This document shows, piece by piece, positions 52,392-61,750 of a DNA stretch of 64,000 bases (the stretch's first letter is position 1; the number at the start of each line of letters is the position of its first letter). Location: positions 124,001-188,000 of the forward strand of contig CAYWEM010000001.1 in assembly GCA_964457225.1 (NCBI GenBank), in the 5' to 3' direction. The notes beneath the pieces were generated by a model. That model had not been told where the DNA came from, did not search any database, and saw only the letters and a list, made by a program, of their open reading frames with translations. A program made the translations under genes and the position numbers. This stretch comes from CAYWEM01 sp964457225. GTDB lineage: Bacteria > Acidobacteriota > Aminicenantia > UBA2199.

Positions 52392-53456
52392 ATGAAAAAA
52401 CACTTCAAGTCGTTCGGCCTGATTATGGCGCTGCTTGTTCTCTTCAACTGCGGTCCCGGCCCCAATCCCGGCAAAGCTCCGGATAAAAAGCCCGGTGAAC
52501 AGGCCGAGGAAGCCCTGCCGGTGCAGGTGACCGAGCCTCAGCGCGCCGATATAAGCTCATACCTTGCTTTCAGCAGTAATATCGATTCCGAGCAGGTGGT
52601 GGACATCTATCCCCAGGCTTCCGGAATCATCACCGAGATTCTTTACGACGAAGGCCAGAGTGTCGGCGCCGGGGCCATCCTGGCCAAGCTGGACGACCGC
52701 GAAGCCCTGATCACCGAAAACAAGAGCCGGCTCAACTTCGAACAGCTCAGCCGTGAATTCCAGCGCCAGAAAGATCTCCACGAACGCAACCTGGTCAGCC
52801 AGGACGTTTACGACCGTTTCCGGCACAACCTGGAGGCGGCCCGCCTGGACTGGGAAAGCGCCAAGCTGGCCCTGTCCTACACCCGCATCAGCACCCCGAT
52901 ATCCGGCCTGGTCAGCACCCGCCACATCAAGGTCGGCAACAAGATAAACACTTCCCAGCTTGCTTTCCGGGTGGTCAATGACCGGGAAAAGATCAGCGTG
53001 ATCAACATCCCCGAGCAGGAAAAGGCGCTGATCCAGGTCGGCCAGCAGGCCCTGGTGACCGCGGGCGAGCGCTCCTTCCAGGCCGCGGTCAAGAGGATCA
53101 GCCCGGCCATCGACCCGGCCAGCGGCACCTTCAAGGTGACCGTCGGACTGAAGGAAAACAGCCCGGAACTGGCCATCGGCCAGTTCGTCAACGTCCGCAT
53201 CATCAGGCAGACCAACCAAAACGCCCTGCTGCTCAGCAAGGAAGCCGTCATCTACGAGGGCGGGCGCACCTTCATCTTCGTGGTCGGCGGGGAAGACCGG
53301 GTCAGCCGGCGGGAAATCCACACCGGCTTCGAAGACCCGACCCGTATTGAAATACTGGCCGGCCTGGAAGAGGATTCCCGGGTAGTCACGGCCGGCCGCA
53401 ACACCCTGAAAGACGGAGACCTGATCAAGGTGGTCAGCGGGCTGGAATTCAAGTAA
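52392..53456 (+). CDS. RND efflux adaptor (membrane fusion protein)
   Basis: 354 residues. The N-terminus MKKHFKSFGLIMALLVLFNCGPG looks like a lipoprotein signal, though LFNC is an unusual lipobox. DIYPQASGIITEILYDEGQSVGAGAILAKLDDRE is the biotinyl-lipoyl half; coiled-coil hairpin QRQKDLHERNLVSQDVYDRFRHNLEAARLDWESAKLAL follows, then TRISTPISGLVSTRHIKVGNKI and the beta-barrel/MP domain. It bridges the RND pump to an outer-membrane channel. It begins an operon with the two permeases; GAGG lies before the ATG. Confidence 0.9.
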   Translation: MKKHFKSFGLIMALLVLFNCGPGPNPGKAPDKKPGEQAEEALPVQVTEPQRADISSYLAFSSNIDSEQVVDIYPQASGIITEILYDEGQSVGAGAILAKLDDREALITENKSRLNFEQLSREFQRQKDLHERNLVSQDVYDRFRHNLEAARLDWESAKLALSYTRISTPISGLVSTRHIKVGNKINTSQLAFRVVNDREKISVINIPEQEKALIQVGQQALVTAGERSFQAAVKRISPAIDPASGTFKVTVGLKENSPELAIGQFVNVRIIRQTNQNALLLSKEAVIYEGGRTFIFVVGGEDRVSRREIHTGFEDPTRIEILAGLEEDSRVVTAGRNTLKDGDLIKVVSGLEFK

Positions 53457-53477
53457 GCCTTCCGGGGGGGGAATGCC

Positions 53478-56400
53478 ATGAAGGAAAAATCGTTTTTCAC
53501 CTTTACCACCCAGCGGCCGGTGGCCATCATCATGCTGGCCCTGGGCGTGGCCGTTTTCGGCTTCTTCAGTTACCGCATGCTCAGCTGGAACCTGATGCCG
53601 GACATCTCCTACCCCACTTTCACCGTGCGCACCGAGTATCCCGGGGCCGCACCCGAGGAAGTGGAGAACATCGTTTCCCGGCCCCTGGAGGAACAGCTCA
53701 GCCTGATCAAGAACCTGCTGTCCATAACCTCGGTCTCCCGGCCCGAACAATCCGACATCGTGCTGGAATTCACCTGGGACGTCAACCTGGACCGCGCCGC
53801 GCAGGAAATCAGGGAAAAGCTCGACCAGGTCCAGCTGGTCCGCGAAGTCCAGCGGCCGATGATCCTGCGTTACGATCCGAACCTGGACCCCATCCTGCGC
53901 ATCGGAGTGGAAAGTGAAATGCCCCTGGTCGACCTGCGGCGCATCATCGAGGAGGAAGTGGCCCGTGAACTGGAAGCCACTCCCGGGGTGGCCGCGGCCC
54001 GGGTCAAGGGCGGCCTGGAAAAGGAAATCCTGATCAAGGTCGATGAAAAGAAACTGATCGCCGGCCAGATCCGCTTCAACCAGATCATCGATCGCCTGGC
54101 CCAGGAAAACGTCAACCTGGCCGGCGGCAACATCAAGGAAGGCGATACCCAGTACCTGGTGCGCACCCTTAACGAGTTCCGCGACCCGGCCGAAATAGGC
54201 AAAATCATCGTGGTCAGCCGCGGCGGAGTGCCGGTCAGGCTGGAAGACCTGGCTGACATTGAGGTCAGCAGCAAGGAGCAGAAGGTCATCACCCGGGTCA
54301 ACGGCCGGGAAAGTATAGATATAGATATATACAAGGAAGCGGACGCCAACATAGTGGATGTCTGCAAGCGGGTCAAGGAACGCCTGCTGGGCAGTGCCCC
54401 CGGCCGCGCCGATTCCGCCACTCCGGCCGCCGGACCTGGTCAAGGCCGGATGAGGCCCTCTCACCTGGCCGCCCGCCTGCCGGAAAACATCAGCTTTCAC
54501 ATCCTGGCCGATCAGTCGGTGTTTATCGAGAACGCCATCAACGAAGTCAGGAACAACGCCCTGATCGGCGGAGTGCTGGCGGTCATGGTTCTGTTTCTCT
54601 TCCTGCAGCATTTCGGCACCACCCTGATCGTCACCGTGGCCATTCCGCTTTCGATCATCGCCACTTTCGCCGCCCTGAAGCTCTTCAACGTCAGTCTGAA
54701 CATCATGTCACTGGGCGGACTGGCTCTGGGCGTGGGCATGCTGGTCGACAATTCCATCGTGGTCATTGAAAGCATCTTCCGCTGCCGCGAAGAGGGCGAT
54801 CCCCTGGTCAAGGCGGCCAGCCGCGGGGTCTCGGAAGTAGGCACCGCGGTCATAGCTTCCACCATGACCACGGTGGCCGTCTTTTTCCCGATCGTCTTCG
54901 TCGAGGGTATAGCCGGGCAGATATTCAAGGACCTGTCACTGGCGGTGGTCTTCTCCCTGCTGGCCTCGCTGCTGGTGGCGCTCTTCTTCATTCCCATGCT
55001 GGCCTCGCGCAGTTTCGGCGGCACGGCCCTGGAAGCCGAGCGCCGGCTGACCTTCTCCCTGCAGGAAAAAAAGAACCTGAAGTCTTATCTGCTGCTGCCG
55101 CTGGAAAGCGTCTACCTGGCCCTGGGCCTGGTCTTTTTCCTCCTGCTCTACGTTTTATGCGCTTTTTTCTCGGCCCTGCTGGTCTTTTTTCATCCCGTAC
55201 TGTTTTTCCTGGCCGCGCCCTGGGAAAGGTTCCTGCATTTCCTGCAGAATCGTTTCGCAGCATCCCGCCTGGTCTGGGACGACTTCCTGCGACCCGGTGT
55301 TTTCAGCGATTTCCGGGCCTCGATCGCCGCTCCGCCGAGCAGGCTGAAAAAGATCCTCAAGTTTCCCGGCCTGGTTTTCCGTTTCCTGGTCAACAGCTTT
55401 TTTTCCCTTTTCGGCCGTTTCTTCATGACCATGCTGGCCGTCTTTGAAATCCTGGCCCGCGGCCTGGCCTTCATGCTGCTTACGCCGGTATTGCCGCTGG
55501 TCAACCTGGTCTCCAGGCTTTTCTCCCGGATGCTCAAATCCCTGTTCAAAGCTTACGAACGATTGCTGACCTCGGCCCTGCGCCGGGAAAAGGAAATCAT
55601 CGCCGGCACGGTACTGGCTTTCGCCGTCTCCGTGTTCATCATCCTGCCGCGCATCGGCGGAGAACTGATTCCCGAAGTGCACCAGGGCACCATCTACCTC
55701 AACACGGTCATGCCGGTGGGCACCACGGTTGAGAAAAACGACGCTCAGCTGCAGGCCATCAGCGCCCGCATCAGTGAACTGGAAAAGGTGGCCGGGCTCA
55801 GTTATTTCGCCGGCACCACGGTCGACGAGGTCAATGCCGGGGAAATGGGCGAACACATCGGCCGGATAACCATCAACATCCGCAAGGGCGGTAATATGAA
55901 GAAGAGCGAGGAAGAAACCATCGCCGCCATCCGGGCCGTCATGGACCAACTGGCCGACGTTGAGTTCAACGTTTCCCGGCCGGTGCTCTTTTCGCTCAAG
56001 CCGCCGATCGAATTACTGCTCAAGGGGTACAACCTGGAGCAGCTGCGCCGCACCAGCGCCGAGATCTTCGGCGAACTGTCCGGCATGCCCGGGCTTAAGG
56101 ACGTCCAGAACACGATCAAAACGGGTTTCCCGGAACTGCTGATCGAATTCGACCGCCGGCGCCTGGCTCATTACGAGCTCAATTCCTACGAAGTGGCCAG
56201 CCTGGTCAAGAACAAGGTCGAGGGCTACGTGGCCACCAAGTTCAAGGAAGAAGACCGCCGGGTGGACATCCGGGTTTACCTGCGCGACGATCAGCGCCGG
56301 AGCGCGGCCGACCTGCGTTCGCTGGTGATCAATCCAGGCGGGGCCATCCCGATCAACCTGGACAGCGTGGCCCGGGTATCAGTGGAAAGCGGACCCTCGG

Positions 56401-57053
56401 AAATCAGGCGCATCAACCAGGAACGCACCGCGGTCATCTCGGCCAACGTGGACCAGGTCAGCCTCAAGGAAGCGGTGGCCCGCATCGAGCAACTGCTGGC
56501 CGGCAAAAGACTGCCGGCCGATATCAGCTGGGAGCTCAGCGGCCAGAACCAGGAGATGAAAACCTCGATGAACAGCCTTTTCCTGGCCCTGATGCTGGCC
56601 GTGTTCCTGGTCTACATGGTCATGGCCATGCAGTTCGAGTCTTTCCTGCACCCTTTCCTGATCATCTTCACCATTCCCATGGCCCTGATCGGCGTCATCC
56701 TGACCCTGTACATCTTTGACATCCCGCTGGGCATCACGGTTTACATCGGGCTGATCACCCTGGTGGGCATAGTGGTCAACAACGCCATCGTGCTGATCAG
56801 TTACATCAACCTGCTGCGCCAGAAGGGCCTGGACAAGATCGAGGCCATAACCACCGCGGCCGGAGTCCGACTGCGGCCCATCCTGATGACCACCCTGACC
56901 ACGGTGCTCGGCCTGCTGCCCATGGCCCTGGGTATAGGCGAAGGCGCGGAAATCCGCACCCCCATGGCCGTTGCGGTAATAGCCGGCCTGCTGTCCTCGA
57001 CATTCCTGACCCTGGTGCTGATCCCTATCGTTTACCAGCGGTTCAGCAAATAA
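53478..57053 (+). CDS. RND efflux permease 1, with enlarged central membrane insert
   Basis: 1191 residues, longer than the usual ~1040. Family motifs: TQRPVAIIMLALGVAVFGFF (TM1), PDISYPTFTVRTEYPGAAPEEVE, GMLVDNSIVVIESIFR (TM4 with proton-relay Asp), FPIVFVEGIAGQIF. Between TM6 and TM7 (about residues 528-690) there is a long hydrophobic insert (LALGLVFFLLLYVLCAFFS, FFMTMLAVFEILARGLAFML). The second half is canonical (FLVYMVMAMQFESFLHPF). Proton-driven export of drugs, lipids or metals; substrate unknown. Confidence 0.92.
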   Translation: MKEKSFFTFTTQRPVAIIMLALGVAVFGFFSYRMLSWNLMPDISYPTFTVRTEYPGAAPEEVENIVSRPLEEQLSLIKNLLSITSVSRPEQSDIVLEFTWDVNLDRAAQEIREKLDQVQLVREVQRPMILRYDPNLDPILRIGVESEMPLVDLRRIIEEEVARELEATPGVAAARVKGGLEKEILIKVDEKKLIAGQIRFNQIIDRLAQENVNLAGGNIKEGDTQYLVRTLNEFRDPAEIGKIIVVSRGGVPVRLEDLADIEVSSKEQKVITRVNGRESIDIDIYKEADANIVDVCKRVKERLLGSAPGRADSATPAAGPGQGRMRPSHLAARLPENISFHILADQSVFIENAINEVRNNALIGGVLAVMVLFLFLQHFGTTLIVTVAIPLSIIATFAALKLFNVSLNIMSLGGLALGVGMLVDNSIVVIESIFRCREEGDPLVKAASRGVSEVGTAVIASTMTTVAVFFPIVFVEGIAGQIFKDLSLAVVFSLLASLLVALFFIPMLASRSFGGTALEAERRLTFSLQEKKNLKSYLLLPLESVYLALGLVFFLLLYVLCAFFSALLVFFHPVLFFLAAPWERFLHFLQNRFAASRLVWDDFLRPGVFSDFRASIAAPPSRLKKILKFPGLVFRFLVNSFFSLFGRFFMTMLAVFEILARGLAFMLLTPVLPLVNLVSRLFSRMLKSLFKAYERLLTSALRREKEIIAGTVLAFAVSVFIILPRIGGELIPEVHQGTIYLNTVMPVGTTVEKNDAQLQAISARISELEKVAGLSYFAGTTVDEVNAGEMGEHIGRITINIRKGGNMKKSEEETIAAIRAVMDQLADVEFNVSRPVLFSLKPPIELLLKGYNLEQLRRTSAEIFGELSGMPGLKDVQNTIKTGFPELLIEFDRRRLAHYELNSYEVASLVKNKVEGYVATKFKEEDRRVDIRVYLRDDQRRSAADLRSLVINPGGAIPINLDSVARVSVESGPSEIRRINQERTAVISANVDQVSLKEAVARIEQLLAGKRLPADISWELSGQNQEMKTSMNSLFLALMLAVFLVYMVMAMQFESFLHPFLIIFTIPMALIGVILTLYIFDIPLGITVYIGLITLVGIVVNNAIVLISYINLLRQKGLDKIEAITTAAGVRLRPILMTTLTTVLGLLPMALGIGEGAEIRTPMAVAVIAGLLSSTFLTLVLIPIVYQRFSK

Positions 57054-57062
57054 GGAGCGGCC

Positions 57063-60000
57063 ATGACCGAAGTGAACCGGGGTAACAGCCTGCTGCCGAG
57101 CTTTTCGGTGAGAAAGCCGGTTTCCGTGGTCATGATCCTGTCGGCCATCCTGGTCATCGGCTACATCGCCTACACCAAGGTCAAGCTGGATCTCTTCCCC
57201 AGCGGCATGAACCCGCCCTTCATGGGTATCTGGGTGCCCCTGCCCGACGCCAATCCCAAGGAAGTGGAGGAACAGATCGTCAAGCCGGTTGAAGGACAGT
57301 TGAAAACGGTCAAGGGAGTCAAGCGCCTGACCAGCAATTCCGGGTCCAACGGCACCTGGTTCTGGCTGGAATTCAACCAGGAGACCAACATGGACCTGGC
57401 CTACAGCCAGGTTTCCGATCGCATGGAAAGAGCCCGGCCCCTGCTGCCGGATGAAATCGAGCATTACTTCATCCGCCGCTTCCGGGAAAACGACGAGCCG
57501 GTGATCTACATGGCGGTCACATTCGCCGACCAGGTCGACGACCGCTTCTTCCTGATGGAGAGGTTCATCAAGCATCCCCTGGAGAGGATCAAGGGCGTGG
57601 CCAACATCGAGGTCTTCGGCCTGCGCGAGAAGTACATCCAGGTCATCCTGGACCCGGACAAGGCCCGGCAATACCAGGTCAACCTCAGCCGGCTGATGCA
57701 GGATCTCTTCCGCGATAATTTCTCGCTTTCCGGGGGACATGTATTTTTCGGAGAGCGCAAATTCCTGGTCCGGGTTTCCTCCCGCTTTTCCAGCCTGCAG
57801 GAGGTGGCCGACATCATCATCAGGCCCGGGCTGAAACTGGGCGACATCGCCGCCGTGGTCTATGACTACGACGAGGAAGAAACCAGCGTCATGCGGGTCA
57901 ACAACCAGCGGGCCGCCGGGCTGGTGGTTTACAAGGAAAGCGAGGCCAACACGGTCGAGGTCTGCGAGGCCATATCGGCCACCCTGGACAGGCAGTTCAG
58001 CGAGCAGGAGGAACTGGCCGGGAGCCGGCCCTTCGTCTTCTGGAACCAGGGTGAGATCATTTCCGAGTCGATCGGCAACATCCAGACCTCGGGCATGTGG
58101 GGCGGCATCTTCGCCTTCCTGGTGCTGTTCATGTTCCTGCGCCGCTTCCGCATCACCCTGATGCTGGCCCTGGCCATCCCGCTTTCGCTTCTGTTCACGG
58201 TCATCGCCATCTACTTCCTGGGCTGGACCCTGAACAGCTTCACCATGATGGGCCTGATGCTCTCCATCGGCCTGGTGGTCGACAACGCGATCGTCATCAC
58301 CGAGAACATCTACCGGCTCAACAGCCTGGGGGAGAAAAGCGTGAACGCGGCCATCAGCGGCGCTTCCCAGGTCGGACTGGCCATCACCATGTCCACCCTG
58401 ACCTCGATCGTGGTTTTCCTGCCCATGATGATCATGAGCGGCAATTCCTTCCTGTCCTTTTACCTGACCCGCATCGGCACCCCGGTGATCGTGGCCCTGC
58501 TGTCCAGCCTGTTCATCGCCCTGGTCTTCATCCCCCAGGCATCCCTGCGCACCATGAGCGGAGCGGTCTCGATCCGCCACGCCACCCACAGCCTGCTGAC
58601 CCAGAATTACCAGAACTGGCTGGTCAAAGTACTGAAAAACCGCTTTAATTCACTGCTGATAATAATTCTGCTGATCATGTCGGTGATGATCCCGCTGAAA
58701 AACATCAAGATGACCGACATGGCCGAGGGCGGTCCCCGGGACGCCCGGATCATCGCCGAATTTCCGCCGGATTATTCCCTGGAAAAGGCCGACCAGGTAC
58801 TGCAGGCCATCGGTGAGCGACTCTGGCAGAAAAAGGATTTTTACCATATCCAGTACCTGTCCTCCAGGGTCTCCCGCTTCCGGGGCAATATGGAAATCTA
58901 CCTGGAGCCCGAACGCGACAGGCAATGGCACCAGGTGATCCTGCGGCGCATCACCAACCTGTTCAGCTCGACCCCCTACAAGCGCCTGAGCCGCTCGGAA
59001 CTGAGCGAAGAACTGAAGAAAGACCTGCCGGTGGTGCCCGGAGTCCGGCTGAGGACCACCTGGCGCGATGAAAGCGGTGCCGGAGACGGCGCAGTCAGTT
59101 ATTCCCTGCGCGGCTACGACACCGAAACCCTGCGCGATATCGCCCGCGAGCTGGAAAAGCAGATCCGCCTGGTTCCCGGGGTGATCAGCGTTGAGAATTC
59201 CCACGAAACCGGCAACGACGAAATTCACATCACCCTGGACCGGGAAAAATCTTTCCTCTGGCAGATGCCCCCTTCCTACGTCAGCCAGTACATCGCGCTC
59301 AACCTGCGCAAGCGTAAAATAAGCGATTACCATTCCCCGGAAAAGGAAATCCCCATTTACCTGCTTTCGCCCCAGCAGGAGCGCGACTCGGTCGGCAAAC
59401 TGCGTAATCTCTACATCAGGAGCGAAAGCGGCGGCACCACGCTTTCCTCGCTGGCCGACCTGAGCTTTCACAAGAGCATCGGCAACATCAGGCGCGAGAA
59501 CGGCAAGGCCCTGCTGGAATTGAAAATTTACATCGGCGGTGAGGACCTGGCCGGCATGCGCCGTCAGCTAAACGACCTGCTGGCCCGCTTCCAGTTCCCC
59601 ACCGGCTACAGCCACGAACTCGGCCAGGCTTCCATGCGCTTCGATGACCAGAACGCCGACCTGCAGGCGGCCCTGCTCTTTTCCATAGTCTTCGTCTTCC
59701 TGATCATGGGCGTGCTGTTTGAATCCTTCATCCTGCCGCTGACCGTACTGGTGACCATCCCGGCCGCTTTTACCGGCTCCTACTGGCTGCTGATGCTGAC
59801 CGGCACACCATTCGACATCATGGCCGGTATCGGGCTGGTGGTGCTGATCGGGGTGGTGGTCAATCACGCCATAGTTTACATCGACCTGATCAACCAGTAC
59901 CGGGCCGGCGGCATGACCCGCGAGCAGGCCATCATCGTGGCCGGGGTGAACCGCCTGCGACCCATCCTGATGACCGCCCTGACCACCATCTGCGGCCTGA

Positions 60001-60182
60001 TCCCGATGGCCGTCGGCAATGCCTCACTGGTCGGCATCCCCTATTCACCGATGGGCGTCACCATGATCGGCGGCCTGCTCAGTTCGACCTTCCTGACCCT
60101 GTTCGCCGTACCGGTTTTCTACACCTACTTCGACGAACTGCGCTCCTTCTGGGCCGAGTTCCGCCGCCGGTTCCGCACTTGA
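57063..60182 (+). CDS. RND efflux permease 2
   Basis: 1039 residues, normal family length. VRKPVSVVMILSAILVIGYI (TM1), PNPKEVEEQ-type porter entry (DANPKEVEEQIVKPVEGQLK), GLVVDNAIVITENIYR (TM4 Asp), FLIMGVLFESFILPL. It starts 9 bp after permease 1 with GGAG before the ATG, so both pumps and the adaptor are one operon. Two different permeases after a single adaptor suggest a heteromeric pump of the MdtBC type (inference). No TolC-like gene is in the window. Confidence 0.92.
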   Translation: MTEVNRGNSLLPSFSVRKPVSVVMILSAILVIGYIAYTKVKLDLFPSGMNPPFMGIWVPLPDANPKEVEEQIVKPVEGQLKTVKGVKRLTSNSGSNGTWFWLEFNQETNMDLAYSQVSDRMERARPLLPDEIEHYFIRRFRENDEPVIYMAVTFADQVDDRFFLMERFIKHPLERIKGVANIEVFGLREKYIQVILDPDKARQYQVNLSRLMQDLFRDNFSLSGGHVFFGERKFLVRVSSRFSSLQEVADIIIRPGLKLGDIAAVVYDYDEEETSVMRVNNQRAAGLVVYKESEANTVEVCEAISATLDRQFSEQEELAGSRPFVFWNQGEIISESIGNIQTSGMWGGIFAFLVLFMFLRRFRITLMLALAIPLSLLFTVIAIYFLGWTLNSFTMMGLMLSIGLVVDNAIVITENIYRLNSLGEKSVNAAISGASQVGLAITMSTLTSIVVFLPMMIMSGNSFLSFYLTRIGTPVIVALLSSLFIALVFIPQASLRTMSGAVSIRHATHSLLTQNYQNWLVKVLKNRFNSLLIIILLIMSVMIPLKNIKMTDMAEGGPRDARIIAEFPPDYSLEKADQVLQAIGERLWQKKDFYHIQYLSSRVSRFRGNMEIYLEPERDRQWHQVILRRITNLFSSTPYKRLSRSELSEELKKDLPVVPGVRLRTTWRDESGAGDGAVSYSLRGYDTETLRDIARELEKQIRLVPGVISVENSHETGNDEIHITLDREKSFLWQMPPSYVSQYIALNLRKRKISDYHSPEKEIPIYLLSPQQERDSVGKLRNLYIRSESGGTTLSSLADLSFHKSIGNIRRENGKALLELKIYIGGEDLAGMRRQLNDLLARFQFPTGYSHELGQASMRFDDQNADLQAALLFSIVFVFLIMGVLFESFILPLTVLVTIPAAFTGSYWLLMLTGTPFDIMAGIGLVVLIGVVVNHAIVYIDLINQYRAGGMTREQAIIVAGVNRLRPILMTALTTICGLIPMAVGNASLVGIPYSPMGVTMIGGLLSSTFLTLFAVPVFYTYFDELRSFWAEFRRRFRT

Positions 60183-61250
60183 TTACTTCAGTTGAAAAAT
60201 GTACAGTTGTTGCTCGTCGTCATCATGGTTCATTGCCAGCAGCAGGCCGCTTTCCGAAACCGCCAGGAAACGGTACTGACCTTCCAGCAGGAAATCCTGC
60301 CGGGCTTTACCCTGCCGATCGAGCATCTGCATACGATATTCTCCACGCTTGGCTCCGCCGGGTAACACGTTGACGTACAGGTAAAAAACCAGGTAGCCGT
60401 CCCGCCGGGGGAATATGTCTGACACGATCAGGTAACGATCGCCCGGTTTTTCCTCGACTTTTCCCCGCCGCAGTGCTTCGGGAAAGGCGTAATTACGATC
60501 CACTTCCAGGGGAAATGATCTTTTTTCACGGCCGGTGGCGGCATCGAGCAGGTAGAGCAGCGGCGGGTTGTTTGCGTAAAAAAAAGTAAGCAGGATTTCA
60601 TTGTCAGCCCGGTTGAAGCCGAAGCATATCTTTCTGCAAAAATGATCAGCAGCAACTATGTCTTTTTCACTCAGGTTTTTCTCCAATTTAAAACGAGCCC
60701 GGTCAAATAAAAAAGAGATACTTCCTTTCTCAAAATGAAGCAAACCGCCTCCCAGGCCGGAATCAAGCAGTTTTTCCTTTTCAGCCGGCAATTTAAACCC
60801 GGTGAATAAATAACTGTCCCTGTCCACAATGCGAAAGTTTTCTGTAGCATAGACGTTCGCCTCTACTCCCGGCAGGCGGATCACCCGGGTCGGCTTGAGT
60901 TCAGCATCGAAAACCGCCAGTTTTTTGTTTCGGAGATCATGCACATACACTTCGCCCTGGTGGAACTGTATCCCGATCGGCGAGAGAAAATCATGCGGAC
61001 CCTGGCCAGAGCGGCCGTAGCTTCCGGCAAAACGGCCCTCGATGGTGTAGCGGTTTACCCGGTGTCTCTGCAGGTCGGTTATGTAAAAAAACTTTTCATC
61101 ATCGGAGAAACAGGCGGCCCCGATCCGGAAAAAGAGGTATTCATCATCTACGGAGTTTCCGACGGTTGTAATTTGTTTCAGGGTGAATTGAGCATAAGCC
61201 GGAGTAATAAAAAGCATGCCAGCCAGCAACAGCAAGCCTATTCTGTGCAT
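60183..61250 (-). CDS. exported 6-bladed beta-propeller protein
   Basis: 355 residues, signal peptide MHRIGLLLLAGMLFITPAYAQ. Propeller features FYITDLQRHRVNRYTIEGRFAGSYG, GRSGQGPHDFLSPIGIQF and VYVHDLRNKKLAVFDAEL match the family at 6959-8044. The stop abuts the stop of RND permease 2. It starts 25 bp after a small Cys-containing exported peptide gene, with which it likely forms an operon. Confidence 0.85.
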   Translation of the reverse strand: MHRIGLLLLAGMLFITPAYAQFTLKQITTVGNSVDDEYLFFRIGAACFSDDEKFFYITDLQRHRVNRYTIEGRFAGSYGRSGQGPHDFLSPIGIQFHQGEVYVHDLRNKKLAVFDAELKPTRVIRLPGVEANVYATENFRIVDRDSYLFTGFKLPAEKEKLLDSGLGGGLLHFEKGSISFLFDRARFKLEKNLSEKDIVAADHFCRKICFGFNRADNEILLTFFYANNPPLLYLLDAATGREKRSFPLEVDRNYAFPEALRRGKVEEKPGDRYLIVSDIFPRRDGYLVFYLYVNVLPGGAKRGEYRMQMLDRQGKARQDFLLEGQYRFLAVSESGLLLAMNHDDDEQQLYIFQLK

Positions 61251-61275
61251 AGTACAAAAGTTATTGATAAATTAT

Positions 61276-61521
61276 TTATATTGCTAAAAACACAAGACAG
61301 GTTTCACTATGGCTGGCATAAGCACTATGCCAGCAATCTGCATGAATCATTACAGGCACTCCAAAACAATCAGAAGACGCCATTTCATATGCAGCTGCAA
61401 GGCAAACACCATAATACATCCAGCCAACTGGACTTGTTGGCTCAAGTTCATGCGGCTGAAACGACAACAATCCTACTAAAAGCATTACAACAATCAAGCC
61501 TGAAGACATTTTCTTTTTCAT
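61276..61521 (-). CDS. small exported Cys-containing peptide
   Basis: 81 residues. Signal peptide KKKMSSGLIVVMLLVGLLS, then a mature part with four Cys (YYGVCLAAAYE, SSDCFGVPV, HADCWHSAY, SETCLVF). Strong support that it is real: consensus promoter at 61562-61590 and GGGAGG 8 nt before the ATG. It is the first gene before a 6-bladed propeller. Pairing of a small leader-bearing peptide with a 6-bladed propeller recalls the NVEALA peptides of Bacteroidetes, though the sequence differs. Confidence 0.7.
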   Translation of the reverse strand: MKKKMSSGLIVVMLLVGLLSFQPHELEPTSPVGWMYYGVCLAAAYEMASSDCFGVPVMIHADCWHSAYASHSETCLVFLAI

Positions 61522-61561
61522 TTTTCATCCTCCCGCAATTATTATTTTGATTAACTTATTC

Positions 61562-61590
61562 ATAATAAAAAATTAAATAACACTTGTCAA
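61562..61590 (-). promoter_or_regulatory. promoter of the peptide/propeller operon
   Basis: Minus strand: TTGACA (61585-61590), 17-nt AT-rich spacer, TATTAT (61562-61567), about 40 nt before the ATG. Confidence 0.75.
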
Positions 61591-61599
61591 ACTTGAGTT

Positions 61600-61748
61600 G
61601 GGGACGGTTCTTGTTTTCTTGACTTCTTCGCAGTTTATTCGAAGATATCTTTCAGACCTGGTGATACAGCCTGCCTGCACGGTTCATCTCCAGTCTGGAG
61701 GAAACGATTCTTTTCCGTATAAAATCAAGAAAACAAGTACCGTCCCCC
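61600..61748. mobile_element. RAYT-derived MITE-like element (~149 bp)
   Basis: Terminal inverted repeats of 23 bp (GGGGACGGTTCTTGTTTTC... and the exact complement of GGGGACGGTACTTGTTTTC..., one mismatch). The left interior (61623-61700) resembles the 3' end of the RAYT gene at 63379 onward, including the GRLYHQ codons, with frame damage. It ends 2 nt before the stop codon of the phosphatase gene. Confidence 0.8.
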
Positions 61749-61750
61749 GA

